Source: Paenibacillus plantiphilus (GTDB taxonomy: Bacteria; Bacillota; Bacilli; Paenibacillales; Paenibacillaceae). Taken from it: 64,000 nt of DNA. The stretch spans positions 62,001 through 126,000 of the forward strand of contig NZ_CAKMMF010000005.1 in assembly GCF_927798095.1 (NCBI RefSeq), given 5' to 3'. The stretch's first letter is position 1. Every line of letters starts with the position of its first letter. Positions 52,144 through 61,777 of the stretch are shown one piece after another. The notes under the pieces are model-generated. The model saw only the letters and a list, made by a program, of their open reading frames with translations, was not told where the DNA came from and ran no database searches. The position numbers were made by a program, and so were the translations under genes.

Positions 52144-52908
52144 TCACCTGTCTGTGATATCGATATGGAGACTAATGGGGCAATGATCGCTTCCGATGAC
52201 ATGGGCGTCTATTCCTGCGTCCAATATGGAGGAGCCCAGCCTTGCGGAGACGAGAAAATAATCAATCCGCCATCCCACATTCCGCTCTCTAACCTTGGGC
52301 ATGTAGGACCACCAGGTATAAGCATCTGTCCGATCGGGGTAGATATAGCGGAACGAATCGACAAATCCCGCCTCCAGCAGCACCGTCATTTTACCGCGTT
52401 CTTCCGGGGTAAAGCCGGAGTTGTTGCGATTGGATTTTGCATTCTTCAAGTCAATCTCTTGATGGGCGACATTGAGGTCGCCGCAGACGATTACCGGCTT
52501 GTGACGATCTAGTTGAGCGATATAGGTTAAGAACCGATCCTCCCACTCCAGCCGATAATCCAGTCGTGAGAGGTCGCGCCTGGCGTTAGGGGTGTAGACA
52601 TTCACGAGGTAGAAGTCGTCGAACTCCAGCGTGATGATCCGTCCTTCGGGTTCTTCATCCTCTTCCATTCCGAAGCGAACCGACAAAGGCTTGATTTTCG
52701 TGAAAACAGCCGTTCCCGAATACCCCTTCTTCAGGGCATAGTTCCAATACTGCGTATATTCCGCTCCCTGCTCCAGAACAATTTGTCCCTCCTGCAGCTT
52801 TGTCTCCTGAATACAGAATATATCCGCGTCCATCTCGCTGAAATAATCGTTGAAGCCCTTGTTGACACAGGCTCTAAGTCCATTCACATTCCATGATACG
52901 AGCTTCAT
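52144..52908 (-). CDS. exoA: Exodeoxyribonuclease III
   Basis: 254 residues. The EEP nuclease motifs are complete: VSWNVNGLRA, FCIQETKLQEG, VNVYTPNARRDLSRLDYR, VCGDLNVAHQEIDL, GWRIDYFLVS and GSDHCPISL. It cleaves at abasic sites and degrades 3' ends in base-excision repair. Length matches B. subtilis ExoA. Monocistronic; no terminator noted. Confidence 0.95.
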   Translation of the reverse strand: MKLVSWNVNGLRACVNKGFNDYFSEMDADIFCIQETKLQEGQIVLEQGAEYTQYWNYALKKGYSGTAVFTKIKPLSVRFGMEEDEEPEGRIITLEFDDFYLVNVYTPNARRDLSRLDYRLEWEDRFLTYIAQLDRHKPVIVCGDLNVAHQEIDLKNAKSNRNNSGFTPEERGKMTVLLEAGFVDSFRYIYPDRTDAYTWWSYMPKVRERNVGWRIDYFLVSARLGSSILDAGIDAHVIGSDHCPISLHIDITDR

Positions 52909-53063
52909 AATCGTCGGTCTCCCTGCTGTTCTCAGTGAATTCTATCTTTTAGTATTTGGATTCTATTGTAAATGAAGAGACGTTTCGTGCTGCCAAGCAG
53001 CACTCCACTCTATCTGCCAAGAACCATTGAATGCTATCTACCAGTGTATCATAGATTCTTCGA

Positions 53064-54605
53064 CTAGTTGCGAGTGACAGGAGAGTGTATGGCGATGCTT
53101 GACCATGCCCGTGCCAACAGCTGAATTCCCTGTTCCATGTCCCGATCATTAATCCCCCCAAATCCAAGGTATAACCTTGGATTTCCACTGCCGTTCCCGC
53201 TACTCTCGCTACAGCGCTCACTCCCACTCCCGCTACTGATCTCTTCCTCAGTCTCGCTGTCGTTACGGCTATCGCTGCCGTTATCTTGTCCAGCCTCCAG
53301 CAATTGTGATCCATAGACACGCACACCTGCGGCTGCGGCGAGCTTGATCAGCTCATCGACGCTGCATGCGGCATTCACGGTTAGCTCGACATAGAGGCCT
53401 GCGCCTTCCCCGCTAACCTCTGCCGTGCCGGCCAAATGTGCAGCTATAGCCTGCAATAATTTTGCATGTTTCTTGCGATAGAGCATGCGCATTCTTCGAA
53501 TATGCCGATACCAGTGTCCCCTCTCAATAAACAATTGCATAGCCCACTGATCGATGCGCGATGGGCTGGATAGAGTATGCTCGATGGCAGGGAGCTGTTC
53601 CAGCAGTTTCCTCGGAAGTACCATGTAGTTCATTCTCAAGGCTGGCGTCAATGCTTTGGAGAATGTCCCCATATAGATGACAACGCCTTGCTGATCCAAG
53701 CCTTGGAGCGATGGAATTGTTTTGCCGCGATAACGGAATTCACCGTCATAATCATCTTCAATAATATAGGCGTCATTATGGTCTGCCCAGTCCAATAGCT
53801 GCTGTCTCAGAGAATAGGGCAGCGGGCTGCCTGTAGGACGATGCGAGGGTGTTACATAAATGGCATTCTTATTGCCCTTGTCCGGCGCATTTGCGTGGAT
53901 GGCCTGCAGAGGCACAGGAGCAACCTTAAATCCATACCCGTGAAAAATATCTCTAATTCCAGCGAAGCCAGCCTCTTCAACAGCAATCGTGTCCACATCC
54001 GCTAATAGCTTCGAGAGAACGTGAATGCTATAGGAGATGCCAGAGCCGACGATGATCTGCTCAGGGGAGCAGTTCACGCCTCGTGAATGTTTTAAGTATT
54101 CACAGATGGATACGCACAAGGAGTATTCGCCCTTGGGATCCCCATACTGATGAACGGCGTCGAAATGTTGGGATAACGCTTCATTCAGGACAGACTTCCA
54201 TGCACGCACCGGGAAGGACGCTCTATCGATGGCTAATAAATTGAAATCGATAGGCTGTTGTCCATTCCCGTCCTGAGATATCGGGAGATGCCGATGCGGA
54301 CGATCCCGCTGTATAATGTCAGCAGCATTGTTATATGGCTTGACCAATGATGAAGCAAGTCTCTCAGGGTTCACGACAAACAAGCCCGAGCGGGGCTTGC
54401 TATAGACATAACCCTCCTCCAAAAGCATCTGATACGCTGTCTCAATGGTCGTCTTACTCAGGCCCGCTTGTTCCCGCAGGGAACGTATGGAGGGAAGCTT
54501 CTTGCCATCCTTGATGAGTCCGCTTAGAATAAGCTCTCGAAGCCGTTTATATAATGCCAGGTAAAGCGGCCCCTCATTTTTATCGGGCAGCATAATATCG
54601 ATCAT
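53064..54605 (-). CDS. MocR/GabR-type regulator (GntR HTH + aminotransferase)
   Basis: 513 residues. GntR-type winged helix 10-80 (KKLPSIRSLREQAGLSKTTI, QMLLEEGYVYSKPRSGLFVV), then an aminotransferase fold-type I domain from 110 (IYVTPSHRPTGSPLPYSLRQ, YIIEDDYDGEFRY, and IYMGTFSKALTPALRMNY with the PLP lysine). Near residues 445-480 is an unusual Ser/Gly/Glu/Asn-rich insertion. It is divergent from a RidA-family gene, which it likely controls through a PLP-dependent sensor. GAGGGGACA precedes the start. Confidence 0.9.
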   Translation of the reverse strand: MIDIMLPDKNEGPLYLALYKRLRELILSGLIKDGKKLPSIRSLREQAGLSKTTIETAYQMLLEEGYVYSKPRSGLFVVNPERLASSLVKPYNNAADIIQRDRPHRHLPISQDGNGQQPIDFNLLAIDRASFPVRAWKSVLNEALSQHFDAVHQYGDPKGEYSLCVSICEYLKHSRGVNCSPEQIIVGSGISYSIHVLSKLLADVDTIAVEEAGFAGIRDIFHGYGFKVAPVPLQAIHANAPDKGNKNAIYVTPSHRPTGSPLPYSLRQQLLDWADHNDAYIIEDDYDGEFRYRGKTIPSLQGLDQQGVVIYMGTFSKALTPALRMNYMVLPRKLLEQLPAIEHTLSSPSRIDQWAMQLFIERGHWYRHIRRMRMLYRKKHAKLLQAIAAHLAGTAEVSGEGAGLYVELTVNAACSVDELIKLAAAAGVRVYGSQLLEAGQDNGSDSRNDSETEEEISSGSGSERCSESSGNGSGNPRLYLGFGGINDRDMEQGIQLLARAWSSIAIHSPVTRN

Positions 54606-54736
54606 TGTCCCCTCGCAATCTGACCCTTAAAATGGATATCCAACTGACTCTATAACAAGGGTCAGCAATAGTATAAACTTTACCATAGTATCCCATCAAC
54701 TGGGATTTATGAATTTACTGTAGGGGGCGTATCAAT

Positions 54737-55195
54737 ATGATGGAATCCGTGGAGAACAGGCTGATCAAGCTTGGCATTAAGCTTCCAGAGGCAAGCGTAC
54801 CGGCGGCGAAATATGCTAATCTCGTCCGTGTTAACGGTCTGCTGTTTGTTTCAGGCAAAGGGCCTGCGGGCAATCCCAGTGGCAAGCTGGGCCAGGATTA
54901 TTCAACAGAGGAGGGCTATCAGTATGCCCGGTTGGCTGGCATTGAGGTGCTTGCTGTGCTGAGGGGAGCGCTGGGCAGTCTGGACAAGGTGGGCAGGGTT
55001 GTCAAAATTCAAGGCTTCGTCAATGCTGATCCAAGCTTTCAAGAGCATCATCTTGTATTGGACGGAATATCCGATCTTATGCTGGAGGTATTCGGCGAAG
55101 AGCAGGGCTTGCACGCGCGGTCCGTGCTGGGAGCCAATTCGCTCCGCAATAATCTGCCGATTATTGTGGATACGATCTTTGAGGTTGCTGAATGA
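54737..55195 (+). CDS. RidA/YjgF-family deaminase-like protein
   Basis: 152 residues. LVRVNGLLFVSGKGPAGNPS, GRVVKIQGFVNADPSFQEHH and ARSVLGANSLRNNLPIIVDT are typical of the YjgF/Atu1372 branch. Such proteins hydrolyse reactive enamines/imines made by PLP enzymes. AGGGGGCG precedes the ATG at 54737. It is divergent from the MocR gene, 130 bp apart. Confidence 0.85.
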   Translation: MMESVENRLIKLGIKLPEASVPAAKYANLVRVNGLLFVSGKGPAGNPSGKLGQDYSTEEGYQYARLAGIEVLAVLRGALGSLDKVGRVVKIQGFVNADPSFQEHHLVLDGISDLMLEVFGEEQGLHARSVLGANSLRNNLPIIVDTIFEVAE

Positions 55196-55291
55196 GCGGA
55201 GCTGCAAGCAGGGAGGGGGATGGCATCATCTATCCGAGGCTAAAACATAGTATATAATGAAAGAAATGCATATGAAATCGGAGTGATTGCC

Positions 55292-55972
55292 ATGTCAGCG
55301 GAACAGGGAACGGCCTTGCTCGCGGGAGCCAGCGGTTTAGTAGGGGCCGAGCTGCTGCAGGAGCTGCTGGAAGGACAGCAATATTCGAAGGTGAAGGCGC
55401 TCGTCCGCAGCCCACTAAGTATGGAACATCCGCGTTTAGAACAAATTGTCGTTGACTATGATAATCTAGACAGCTACATGGAGCATTTCAGCGTGGATGC
55501 TGTTTATTGCTGTCTGGGGACGACGATCAAGAAGGCCGGATCGCAGGAAGCGTTCTAAAGGGTGGATCTTGAATATCCGCTAACACTCGCCAAGCTGGCA
55601 AAGCAAAATCGCGTGCAGAGGTTCCTGATAGTCACGGCGGTGGGCTCGAATCGCGGTTCGCGGAATTTTTATTCCCGTGTGAAAGGCGAGGTGGAGGAGG
55701 GGGTGATGTCGATCGGGTTACCTTCTCTGCACATATTTCGGCCTTCGCTGCTGCTGGGCGACCGTCAGGAATTTCGGCTGGGCGAGAAGCTTGCGATCAT
55801 GCTGAATCCATTATTCAAGCTGATTATGCGGGGCCGTCTCCGCAAATTCAAGCCCATTCTGGCTGCGGATGTTGCACGAGCTATGGCGAAGAAAGGCCAG
55901 GCATCGCAGAAGGGCTGTTTTATCTATGAGTCCCATCAAATTTATGATATAAGCCGGGCTCCGCTGTCATGA
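55292..55972 (+). pseudogene. NAD(P)-binding oxidoreductase (TIP30-like) with in-frame TAA
   Basis: The N-terminus has the Rossmann motif LLAGASGLVGAELLQEL and CCLGTTIKKAGSQEAF. At 55556-55558 the frame has TAA, then continues in the same frame as RVDLEYPLTLAKLAKQNRVQ, FLIVTAVGSNRGSRNFYSRV and a stop at 55972. Relatives have a basic residue at that point (AFRKVDYEY), so an AAA to TAA change is likely. Full length would be 226 residues. GGAG supports ATG 55292. Confidence 0.8.
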
Positions 55973-56129
55973 AGCGGGAGAGGCTGCTATCTGTTGCTCT
56001 CCGGCAGACTGTTCGCTATCCGTACATAAGTATAGATGCCAAGTATCCGCGAAGGCGTTTGCTGATTCAGACGGCCTGATTATGTTAGCGGCATTGTCTT
56101 GCAATAACCAGTGAAGGGAAGCGAATGTA

Positions 56130-56339
56130 TTGAAGGTCGAGCTTGGGCGTTGCCTGCTGCAGGAGCGGCTGGACGAAGCGGGAATGACAATTGAAGAGCT
56201 GGCGCAGGAGCTGCTGTTCAAGAAGGAGCGTATCGTCGATTTTATCGAGAATAAGAGAGTGATGTCTCTGAAGATTGCATTGTCGGTTGCAGATACAATT
56301 GGCTGCGCTGTAGAACGCTTGTATGAGAGGATTGACTAG
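56130..56339 (+). CDS. Small XRE-type helix-turn-helix protein
   Basis: 69 residues starting at TTG behind AGGGAAG: LQERLDEAGMTIEELAQELL, KKERIVDFIENKRVMSLKIA and LYERID. It is a Cro/C1-like DNA-binding domain alone, of the YozG/YvaO type. Its stop is directly before the Nudix ATG, so both are one operon. Targets unknown. Confidence 0.75.
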   Translation: MKVELGRCLLQERLDEAGMTIEELAQELLFKKERIVDFIENKRVMSLKIALSVADTIGCAVERLYERID

Positions 56340-56750
56340 ATGTCTAACCGACCGAGAGTTTGCGCCGCCATTATTAGAGACAATGAAATACTGATGGTTT
56401 ATCACGATAATGGACCTCACGGCCACAGCTTCTGGACCTTGCCAGGAGGAGCCATAGAGGATGGTGAAACGCCTGAAGAAGCTGCCATTCGCGAGGTTCG
56501 AGAAGAGGTTCTGCTGAACGGCAAAGTGGAGAGGCTGTTATATGAGAGCAGCTATGAGCTGGGCCCTGAGTGCTGTTATTTGGTGCAGGTCAATGCTCAT
56601 GAGGAGGCTCGGCTAGGCGCGGACCCCGAGCTCCCGCCCGAGGGACAAATTTTGAAGGGAATCGCATGGATTCCCTTGGACCAGTTGAAGGATGATAGTC
56701 AAGTATCGCTAGTCTTGAAGAGCTTGGAGCAGCATGCGAGCTCTATGTAA
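56340..56750 (+). CDS. Nudix hydrolase
   Basis: 136 residues. The Nudix box is GGAIEDGETPEEAAIREVRE followed by EV (G5-E-x7-REVxEE). N-terminal RVCAAIIRDNEILMVYHDNG gives the beta strand. Hydrolyses nucleoside diphosphate-linked compounds. The ATG follows the XRE stop without a gap, so translation is coupled. Confidence 0.9.
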   Translation: MSNRPRVCAAIIRDNEILMVYHDNGPHGHSFWTLPGGAIEDGETPEEAAIREVREEVLLNGKVERLLYESSYELGPECCYLVQVNAHEEARLGADPELPPEGQILKGIAWIPLDQLKDDSQVSLVLKSLEQHASSM

Positions 56751-56765
56751 GCATGGTTGCAAGCT

Positions 56766-57416
56766 CTATGCAAGCAGGGCTGCGAGCTCTTGCACTGACC
56801 TTACGCAATACGTTGGTTTAATGGCAGCGAGCTCACTTTCGCTGCCGTAGCCGTATCCGACACCTATGGAGGCAATGCCGGCATTATGAGCCCCGATAAT
56901 ATCATGCTTCCGATCGCCAATCATAACGGTCGCGGGTTTCTCAAGCTTGTATTCCCGGATGAGGTGCTCAATAATCTCGGTCTTGTCGGACCTTGTGCCG
57001 TCCAAATTACTGCCGCATACGGCTTGGAAGTAAGAGGCAATCTCGAAATAGCTTAAGATTTTCTCCGCAAAAACAGTCGGCTTTGAAGTAGCTACCATCA
57101 AGACATGACCTTGATTCACCAACGCTTCCAGAAGCAGCCGAATCCCCGCGTAGATTTCATTCTCATACATGCCCTTTTCCCGAAAATATTCTCGATAGTA
57201 TTCTACTGCTTGCACAGATTTACTGTCTGAGAATGCATAGATGTCCTTGAAAGACCCCGCCAGCGGCGGTCCAATGAAGGGCTCAAGCTTGTCCAGATCA
57301 TCCTCCGCAATGCCGAGCTTCGCGAGTGCGTACTGAACGGATCTTGTAATCCCCAGCTTGGGGTCTGTTAAAGTGCCGTCCAAGTCAAAGAGTAGGGTCG
57401 AATAGTGCAATGTCAT
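56766..57416 (-). CDS. HAD hydrolase, phosphoglycolate-phosphatase-like
   Basis: 216 residues with all HAD motifs: LLFDLDGTLTDPKLGI (I, DLDGT), MVATSKP (II), EKPATVMIGDRKHDIIGAHN (III/IV). Cap helices 20-80. This is the Gph/PyrP branch, acting on small phosphate esters. Convergent with the Nudix gene. Confidence 0.9.
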   Translation of the reverse strand: MTLHYSTLLFDLDGTLTDPKLGITRSVQYALAKLGIAEDDLDKLEPFIGPPLAGSFKDIYAFSDSKSVQAVEYYREYFREKGMYENEIYAGIRLLLEALVNQGHVLMVATSKPTVFAEKILSYFEIASYFQAVCGSNLDGTRSDKTEIIEHLIREYKLEKPATVMIGDRKHDIIGAHNAGIASIGVGYGYGSESELAAIKPTYCVRSVQELAALLA

Positions 57417-57470
57417 GCCCTTCTTTCAAGGTTAGTATGAGGGATGCCAGCGGTCTGCATAGCACCTGAC

Positions 57471-58250
57471 TCAGAACACTAATACTTCTTCCCGCGCCGG
57501 TTGTCCCACATCTAATAATTTAATATATATAATGGTCTTCTTGCTCTCTTCCAGCTGGCCAATGGATATGGAATATGATTGGGCCATTTCCTCTTGGAGC
57601 GTCCAGGTGTGCCCATTCCATCTTCCTGTCACCTGCTGCTCGTCTGAAGCGCTGATCTCGTTGCTATACGTCAGCTCTCCCAGCTCAGTCGTCAGGATGT
57701 TGGCATCTAACGCAAGATTCATTTTTTTCAGTATAGGGGATGCGCTGTTAAGGATCTCAATGCTGGAACGGTTATACTTGATTTCAACTGTGGTGTCGCT
57801 TTCCTTGATTAAGGACATATGATCATTCAAATTCAGAATGAACTGATAATCATCCTCTGAAACACCTAGTCTTTTGTCATACGGAAAGGGCTCCCCGCTC
57901 TTCAGCTCACCAAGTGTTTTCATGTACCACTCACTATGAAGCTCTAAATTTTCCTTCATTTGCTCGGTGAGGGCGGCGGCCTTTTCATTCAGCTCTCTCG
58001 GCAGTGCAGTGATCATTACATCTGCTTGATGAGATTCTTCTATTAAGTAGCTTTTAATAGACGCGATGCGGCTGTCGGCGGTTGTAATCTCCGTATCGGA
58101 GGGCTCCCCCGTATCCGGCGTGACCGTGTTCTGCTCGGTGTTCTCAATCGGAGGGCTGCTTGTATCGCTGCTCTCTCCACAGCCGGATAATAGTGAGGCG
58201 GCGAAAACAATTATAATTAGCAGATGTGCAATTTTATTCGGGGCATTCAT
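57471..58250 (-). CDS. Lipoprotein, hypothetical, 259 aa
   Basis: A signal peptide ends at the lipobox LLSGCGE (Cys near 24). A Thr/Glu/Pro-rich linker (25-60) leads to a helical middle (ELNEKAAALTEQMKENLELH) and a beta-rich end (TTVEIKYNRSSIEI, YSISIGQLEESKKTIIYIKL). No family recognised. Divergent from the ECF sigma gene, 166 bp apart. Confidence 0.75.
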   Translation of the reverse strand: MNAPNKIAHLLIIIVFAASLLSGCGESSDTSSPPIENTEQNTVTPDTGEPSDTEITTADSRIASIKSYLIEESHQADVMITALPRELNEKAAALTEQMKENLELHSEWYMKTLGELKSGEPFPYDKRLGVSEDDYQFILNLNDHMSLIKESDTTVEIKYNRSSIEILNSASPILKKMNLALDANILTTELGELTYSNEISASDEQQVTGRWNGHTWTLQEEMAQSYSISIGQLEESKKTIIYIKLLDVGQPAREEVLVF

Positions 58251-58415
58251 GGTTATGCTCCTTCGGAGGGTATGTATTCAACTGCGGTATGATTGGAATT
58301 AAATTCAAATATAACATGGTCCATACTAAAGATAAACCTAAACCAGCAACAGGATGTCACAGAGGAGGGCTTTCGTTTGTTATATAAGCAGCTTTAGCAG
58401 AGAGGAGGGAGAGAG

Positions 58416-59027
58416 TTGGATGCTCAGCAATTGCACGAGGCTGTTCAGTGTGTCAAAGCAGGGGATAAGGCGTCTTATGCATGCATTGTGAAGCACCACC
58501 AGCAGGCGCTGTATATTTATTGCTATCATTTGCTCATGCAGCGGGAAGAGGCGGAGGACGCCCTTCAGGAAGTGTTCATCAAGGCTTATGAGAAGATTCA
58601 CACGTACACCTATGGGCAATCGTTCACGGCTTGGCTGTACACAATAGCTTATCACCAATGTGTCAATGTGCTGCGGAGGAGGAAGCGTTCCCAGCTTATG
58701 AAGCTGTTCGTAATGCGCCAGGCCGGGAGTCAGTCGGAGGAGACAGGGTACGAGAATATCGAGCGAGAGTCGTTCGATCCGCTGCTTCGTCGCGCTTTGC
58801 TGCGATTGTCCCCAGCGGAACGGGCGCTGGTTGTCCATCGCATTATTGAAGAGAAATCCTATGAGGAGATTAGCGTAATTCTGAATAGCAGTCCGGCCAA
58901 CCTCCGCAAGAAGGTGGAGCGGGTAAGAAGGAAGCTTAGACATATTTGGAGTGAGATGGAGGAGAAGGAATATGGACAGGAACGAAACTATCAATCATCA
59001 GCTGAACCAACGGTTGGCAAAAAATAA
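58416..59027 (+). CDS. ECF sigma factor
   Basis: 203 residues. Region 2 is DKASYACIVKHHQQALYIYC, MQREEAEDALQEVFIKAYEK and SFTAWLYTIAYHQCVNVLRR; region 4 is LLRLSPAERALVVHRIIEEK, SYEEISVILNSSPANLRKKV. TTG start behind GAGGAGGGA. The next gene overlaps by 56 bp and encodes a membrane protein, the usual anti-sigma arrangement. Confidence 0.85.
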   Translation: MDAQQLHEAVQCVKAGDKASYACIVKHHQQALYIYCYHLLMQREEAEDALQEVFIKAYEKIHTYTYGQSFTAWLYTIAYHQCVNVLRRRKRSQLMKLFVMRQAGSQSEETGYENIERESFDPLLRRALLRLSPAERALVVHRIIEEKSYEEISVILNSSPANLRKKVERVRRKLRHIWSEMEEKEYGQERNYQSSAEPTVGKK

Positions 59028-59856
59028 GCTCCCCATTGTTGATGTGACAGCGCGTGTGATGGCGAGAATTGACGGAATTCGGCCACAACGCTCGTTTGCC
59101 GCTCGCAAGCCGTTAAGGGTCGCCTCGATTGCAGCGGCAATCTTGATCATAAGCGGCTTCGGATATGCGATGGTTAATTGGCAGCTTCATCGTGCCGATG
59201 GCTCGGTGAGTCTGGAATACCGCAATTTCATGCCTGGTGAAGAGTCTGCGGACAGTTTGGATATATCGGAGCTGAGAAAACAGCTGAACCCTGGAGAAGC
59301 TGCATTTTTTGTCACGCTGAATAAGAAGGGCGAGGCAGAGATCAGTGGTACTGAGAATTATCTTCTGTATAACTCACTGGAGCAGTTAAAAGCGGTATTG
59401 GAGCTGCCTCTGCACGTGACGGATTCCCTGACAGGGACGATGGTGTTCAAGGAAGGACATCTTATTCATTCCCTTGATAATCTTGACCTCGACCTCTTGC
59501 GTGCCGAGTTGGAGCAGTCAGGCTTGGACATCTACATGAAGAAAGTGGGGCTAGGGGACCCTCAGGGAGTCAGCCTTCTGTATCAAAATGATGGTGGCGG
59601 CGAGATTCGGGTTACTGCCTTCAAAGGCGATATGTGGCGAACGGTAGTTAGCGACTTGGAGGATCAGGAAATAGAGAAGATTATGGTTCATAATCAGGAG
59701 GTCCTTGCCGTCACAGAACATCATACTGGAAAACGGGAGCTTCATTGGATGGATGAGGGAAGCAGTATCCCGATGTATGTCACGGTCACCACGGAGACTC
59801 CGGAATTCGTGTCACAGGATGAGCTGCTTGCAGCCGCTCGCACCATCCTGCAATAA
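58972..59856 (+). CDS. Membrane anti-sigma-like protein
   Basis: 294 residues. A short cytoplasmic part (RLAKNKLPIVDVTARVMARI), one membrane span near 47-67 (VASIAAAILIISGFGYAMVN), then an extracytoplasmic domain that includes LNPGEAAFFVTLNKKGEAEI, DQEIEKIMVHNQEVLAVTEH and VTTETPEFVSQDEL. GGAGGAGAAGGA supports the start. It overlaps the ECF sigma gene and likely holds it inactive. Confidence 0.8.
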   Translation: MDRNETINHQLNQRLAKNKLPIVDVTARVMARIDGIRPQRSFAARKPLRVASIAAAILIISGFGYAMVNWQLHRADGSVSLEYRNFMPGEESADSLDISELRKQLNPGEAAFFVTLNKKGEAEISGTENYLLYNSLEQLKAVLELPLHVTDSLTGTMVFKEGHLIHSLDNLDLDLLRAELEQSGLDIYMKKVGLGDPQGVSLLYQNDGGGEIRVTAFKGDMWRTVVSDLEDQEIEKIMVHNQEVLAVTEHHTGKRELHWMDEGSSIPMYVTVTTETPEFVSQDELLAAARTILQ

Positions 59857-59862
59857 GGAACT

Positions 59863-59896
59863 GGGGCTGCTATGTCATGGATGACGTAGCAGCCCC
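59863..59896. terminator. Terminator after the anti-sigma gene
   Basis: GGGGCTGCTATGTC pairs with GACGTAGCAGCCCC around ATGGAT, then TTGGTTTATTTT. It lies seven bases after the anti-sigma stop. Confidence 0.8.
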
Positions 59897-59901
59897 TTGG
59901 T

Positions 59902-60393
59902 TTATTTTCTCATGCGCACGATATGAATGATGACAGTACCGAAGATCACGATCAGCGTGACAGGCAGCAGCCAGATTCCTAGTCCTGAGGAATGCCCGGC
60001 GGCGTTCTGTATAGTGGACCATTGCAAGTATCCGAAAAGGATAACCAGCTCTACCTTAATCCAGCTTAACAGCGACTTTGCTGTTCTGTACTGATGGGCA
60101 GCGTTCTGCGCTGTGATTGGACGGAGATAGTTGAATTTATGCGGTATTTTGCTCAAGAGGGATAGTCCAATGAACAGGACGATAGTTAATAGCGGCATGA
60201 AAAGCAGGAAAGCTCTGCTGCCCCATCCATCAGCATTCCCGTGTCCGTCGAAGTGAATAGGAATCGTCTCAGGAAGATCCGTCCATCTCAGAATCAAGTA
60301 CACGACAGAATACACCAGCACAACAACAGATATGCTGTCATGCAATCGTTCAAGCAGTGTTTTTGGAACTGATAGAATAGGACGTTTTTCCAT
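59902..60393 (-). CDS. DUF1648 domain membrane protein
   Basis: 163 residues with about four spans. DLPETIPIHFDGHGNADGWG (the DUF1648 motif, residues 40-60) follows the first span; RPITAQNAAHQYRTAKSLLS is the second loop. Family members occur with SdpI-type immunity and regulation, but no toxin is near. Its role is unknown. Confidence 0.8.
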   Translation of the reverse strand: MEKRPILSVPKTLLERLHDSISVVVLVYSVVYLILRWTDLPETIPIHFDGHGNADGWGSRAFLLFMPLLTIVLFIGLSLLSKIPHKFNYLRPITAQNAAHQYRTAKSLLSWIKVELVILFGYLQWSTIQNAAGHSSGLGIWLLPVTLIVIFGTVIIHIVRMRK

Positions 60394-60569
60394 AGTAACA
60401 GCACCACCAGTCCTTCTTTTGATAGTGTTAGTATAGCTTAAAATCCAGCTTGTGGAAACGATTGCGGAATCGGAAGAAAGGCAACGTGCGTTTGATTTTG
60501 TTGAAAGCGAGTATGCTGTTCCTAAGGAAGTGCTGCCGGGAGTGAGGGGAGTGAGAGAGCAGCCGGCCT

Positions 60570-61013
60570 TTATTCGGCACGAGGGCTGCCCTCTTGGGGA
60601 GATAAATGGCGGATGGCGCTGAAATGATCGATCATCGCGTAGATTAAGCCTGCGGTCAGGAAGAGTATAATGGAGGCAGCAGAGTTCAGCCCATACTCGC
60701 GTATGAAGCGTTCGTCGTATAGCGAGTTAAAGACCCAACGGCCAATAGCGGCGCCTGCGGCGGTGTAAATGAGGATAATGATGAACGATATTCTCACCCA
60801 TTTGCGGATAAGCAGGGAGACGGGAACCAGTGTTAAGGGGAACAGCAGGAAGGCGGTTAAGCCAATCATAACGATCAGGATAGGGCACATATCCATGAGT
60901 CCCATGTATTCGGTGGTGCGAATTTTATTGCCCTCCAGCAGCTCCAATCCGAGCACCGCTGCGCTCAGCAGAAGGGTCGAGCTCACCCATAGCAGAAAAT
61001 AATGTTTAACCAT
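60570..61013 (-). CDS. Hypothetical membrane protein, about 4 TM
   Basis: 147 residues from ATG 61013 (MVKHYFLLW); an upstream ATG 14 codons earlier is possible but has no ribosome site. Four hydrophobic segments: LLWVSSTLLLSAAVLGLELL, PILIVMIGLTAFLLFPLTLV, ISFIIILIYTAAGAAIG and ASIILFLTAGLIYAMID. No family recognised. The next gene on this strand is 180 bp away. Confidence 0.65.
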   Translation of the reverse strand: MVKHYFLLWVSSTLLLSAAVLGLELLEGNKIRTTEYMGLMDMCPILIVMIGLTAFLLFPLTLVPVSLLIRKWVRISFIIILIYTAAGAAIGRWVFNSLYDERFIREYGLNSAASIILFLTAGLIYAMIDHFSAIRHLSPQEGSPRAE

Positions 61014-61229
61014 ATGCCAACCATCGCATCCTTTCAAGCTCCTGAAGAAGCGCATCAATGGATCTTATAAAGTCTATCAGAGATTCGAAATTGTTATCTG
61101 CATTATTTCATTGTATGTTAATAATAGACTGCAAACGGATCGAATTTGTTGCGCGAGTGTAGGAGATTGGCGGATTTGAGGCACACCGGAAGCGGGTTGA
61201 ATATATGGACGGGTTAGGAGGAAGCTGCT

Positions 61230-61658
61230 GTGAACATGAATTATTATAATACATTCATTACAATTGCATCGGATTGTCCGGCAGATTATGGAGTGATCCC
61301 GCCTGAGAAGAAGAGCGGAAGAACGAAACCGAGAATTGAATATGATTTGATCACCAGCCACCCCTATACGTACACGCAAGAGGATCTGCTGTATGAGGTG
61401 CATGTGCTGCACAAGGAAATTCCAGCGGAGGAGCTGGCGGAGCGAGGGACATCGCTTAGGGACGAGTTCTTCCAGAAGTCGCATGCTTGCCTTCGCGCTT
61501 CCATGCTGCCGAAGAAATACGGGTGGGGCATTCACTTCAATACAGAGGGGAAAATAGCGCTCGTCGCGATGGAATCCCCTGATTACATGCATTTTGTAGA
61601 GGGAGACAACGGCGACTTGAAGCTGGTGCCGGCTATGCGGAGCAGCAGGAAGAAGTAA
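61230..61658 (+). CDS. DUF6157 family protein
   Basis: 142 residues, GTG start behind AGGAGG (8 nt). It opens MNMNYYNTFITIASDCPADY and contains DLITSHPYTYTQEDLLYEVH and LPKKYGWGIHFN, the pattern I know as DUF6157, a small family of unknown function. No membrane segments. Confidence 0.75.
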   Translation: MNMNYYNTFITIASDCPADYGVIPPEKKSGRTKPRIEYDLITSHPYTYTQEDLLYEVHVLHKEIPAEELAERGTSLRDEFFQKSHACLRASMLPKKYGWGIHFNTEGKIALVAMESPDYMHFVEGDNGDLKLVPAMRSSRKK

Positions 61659-61777
61659 GAGATGAATCCGCAAGCTACGGGGTTTAATTCCGAATGGAGT
61701 GAAAGTGAAGCTCTGTCCATCAGAAGGTTCCCTACCCCAGCTCGATCGCTACAAAAGCTGCTATAAAATTCATTTTT

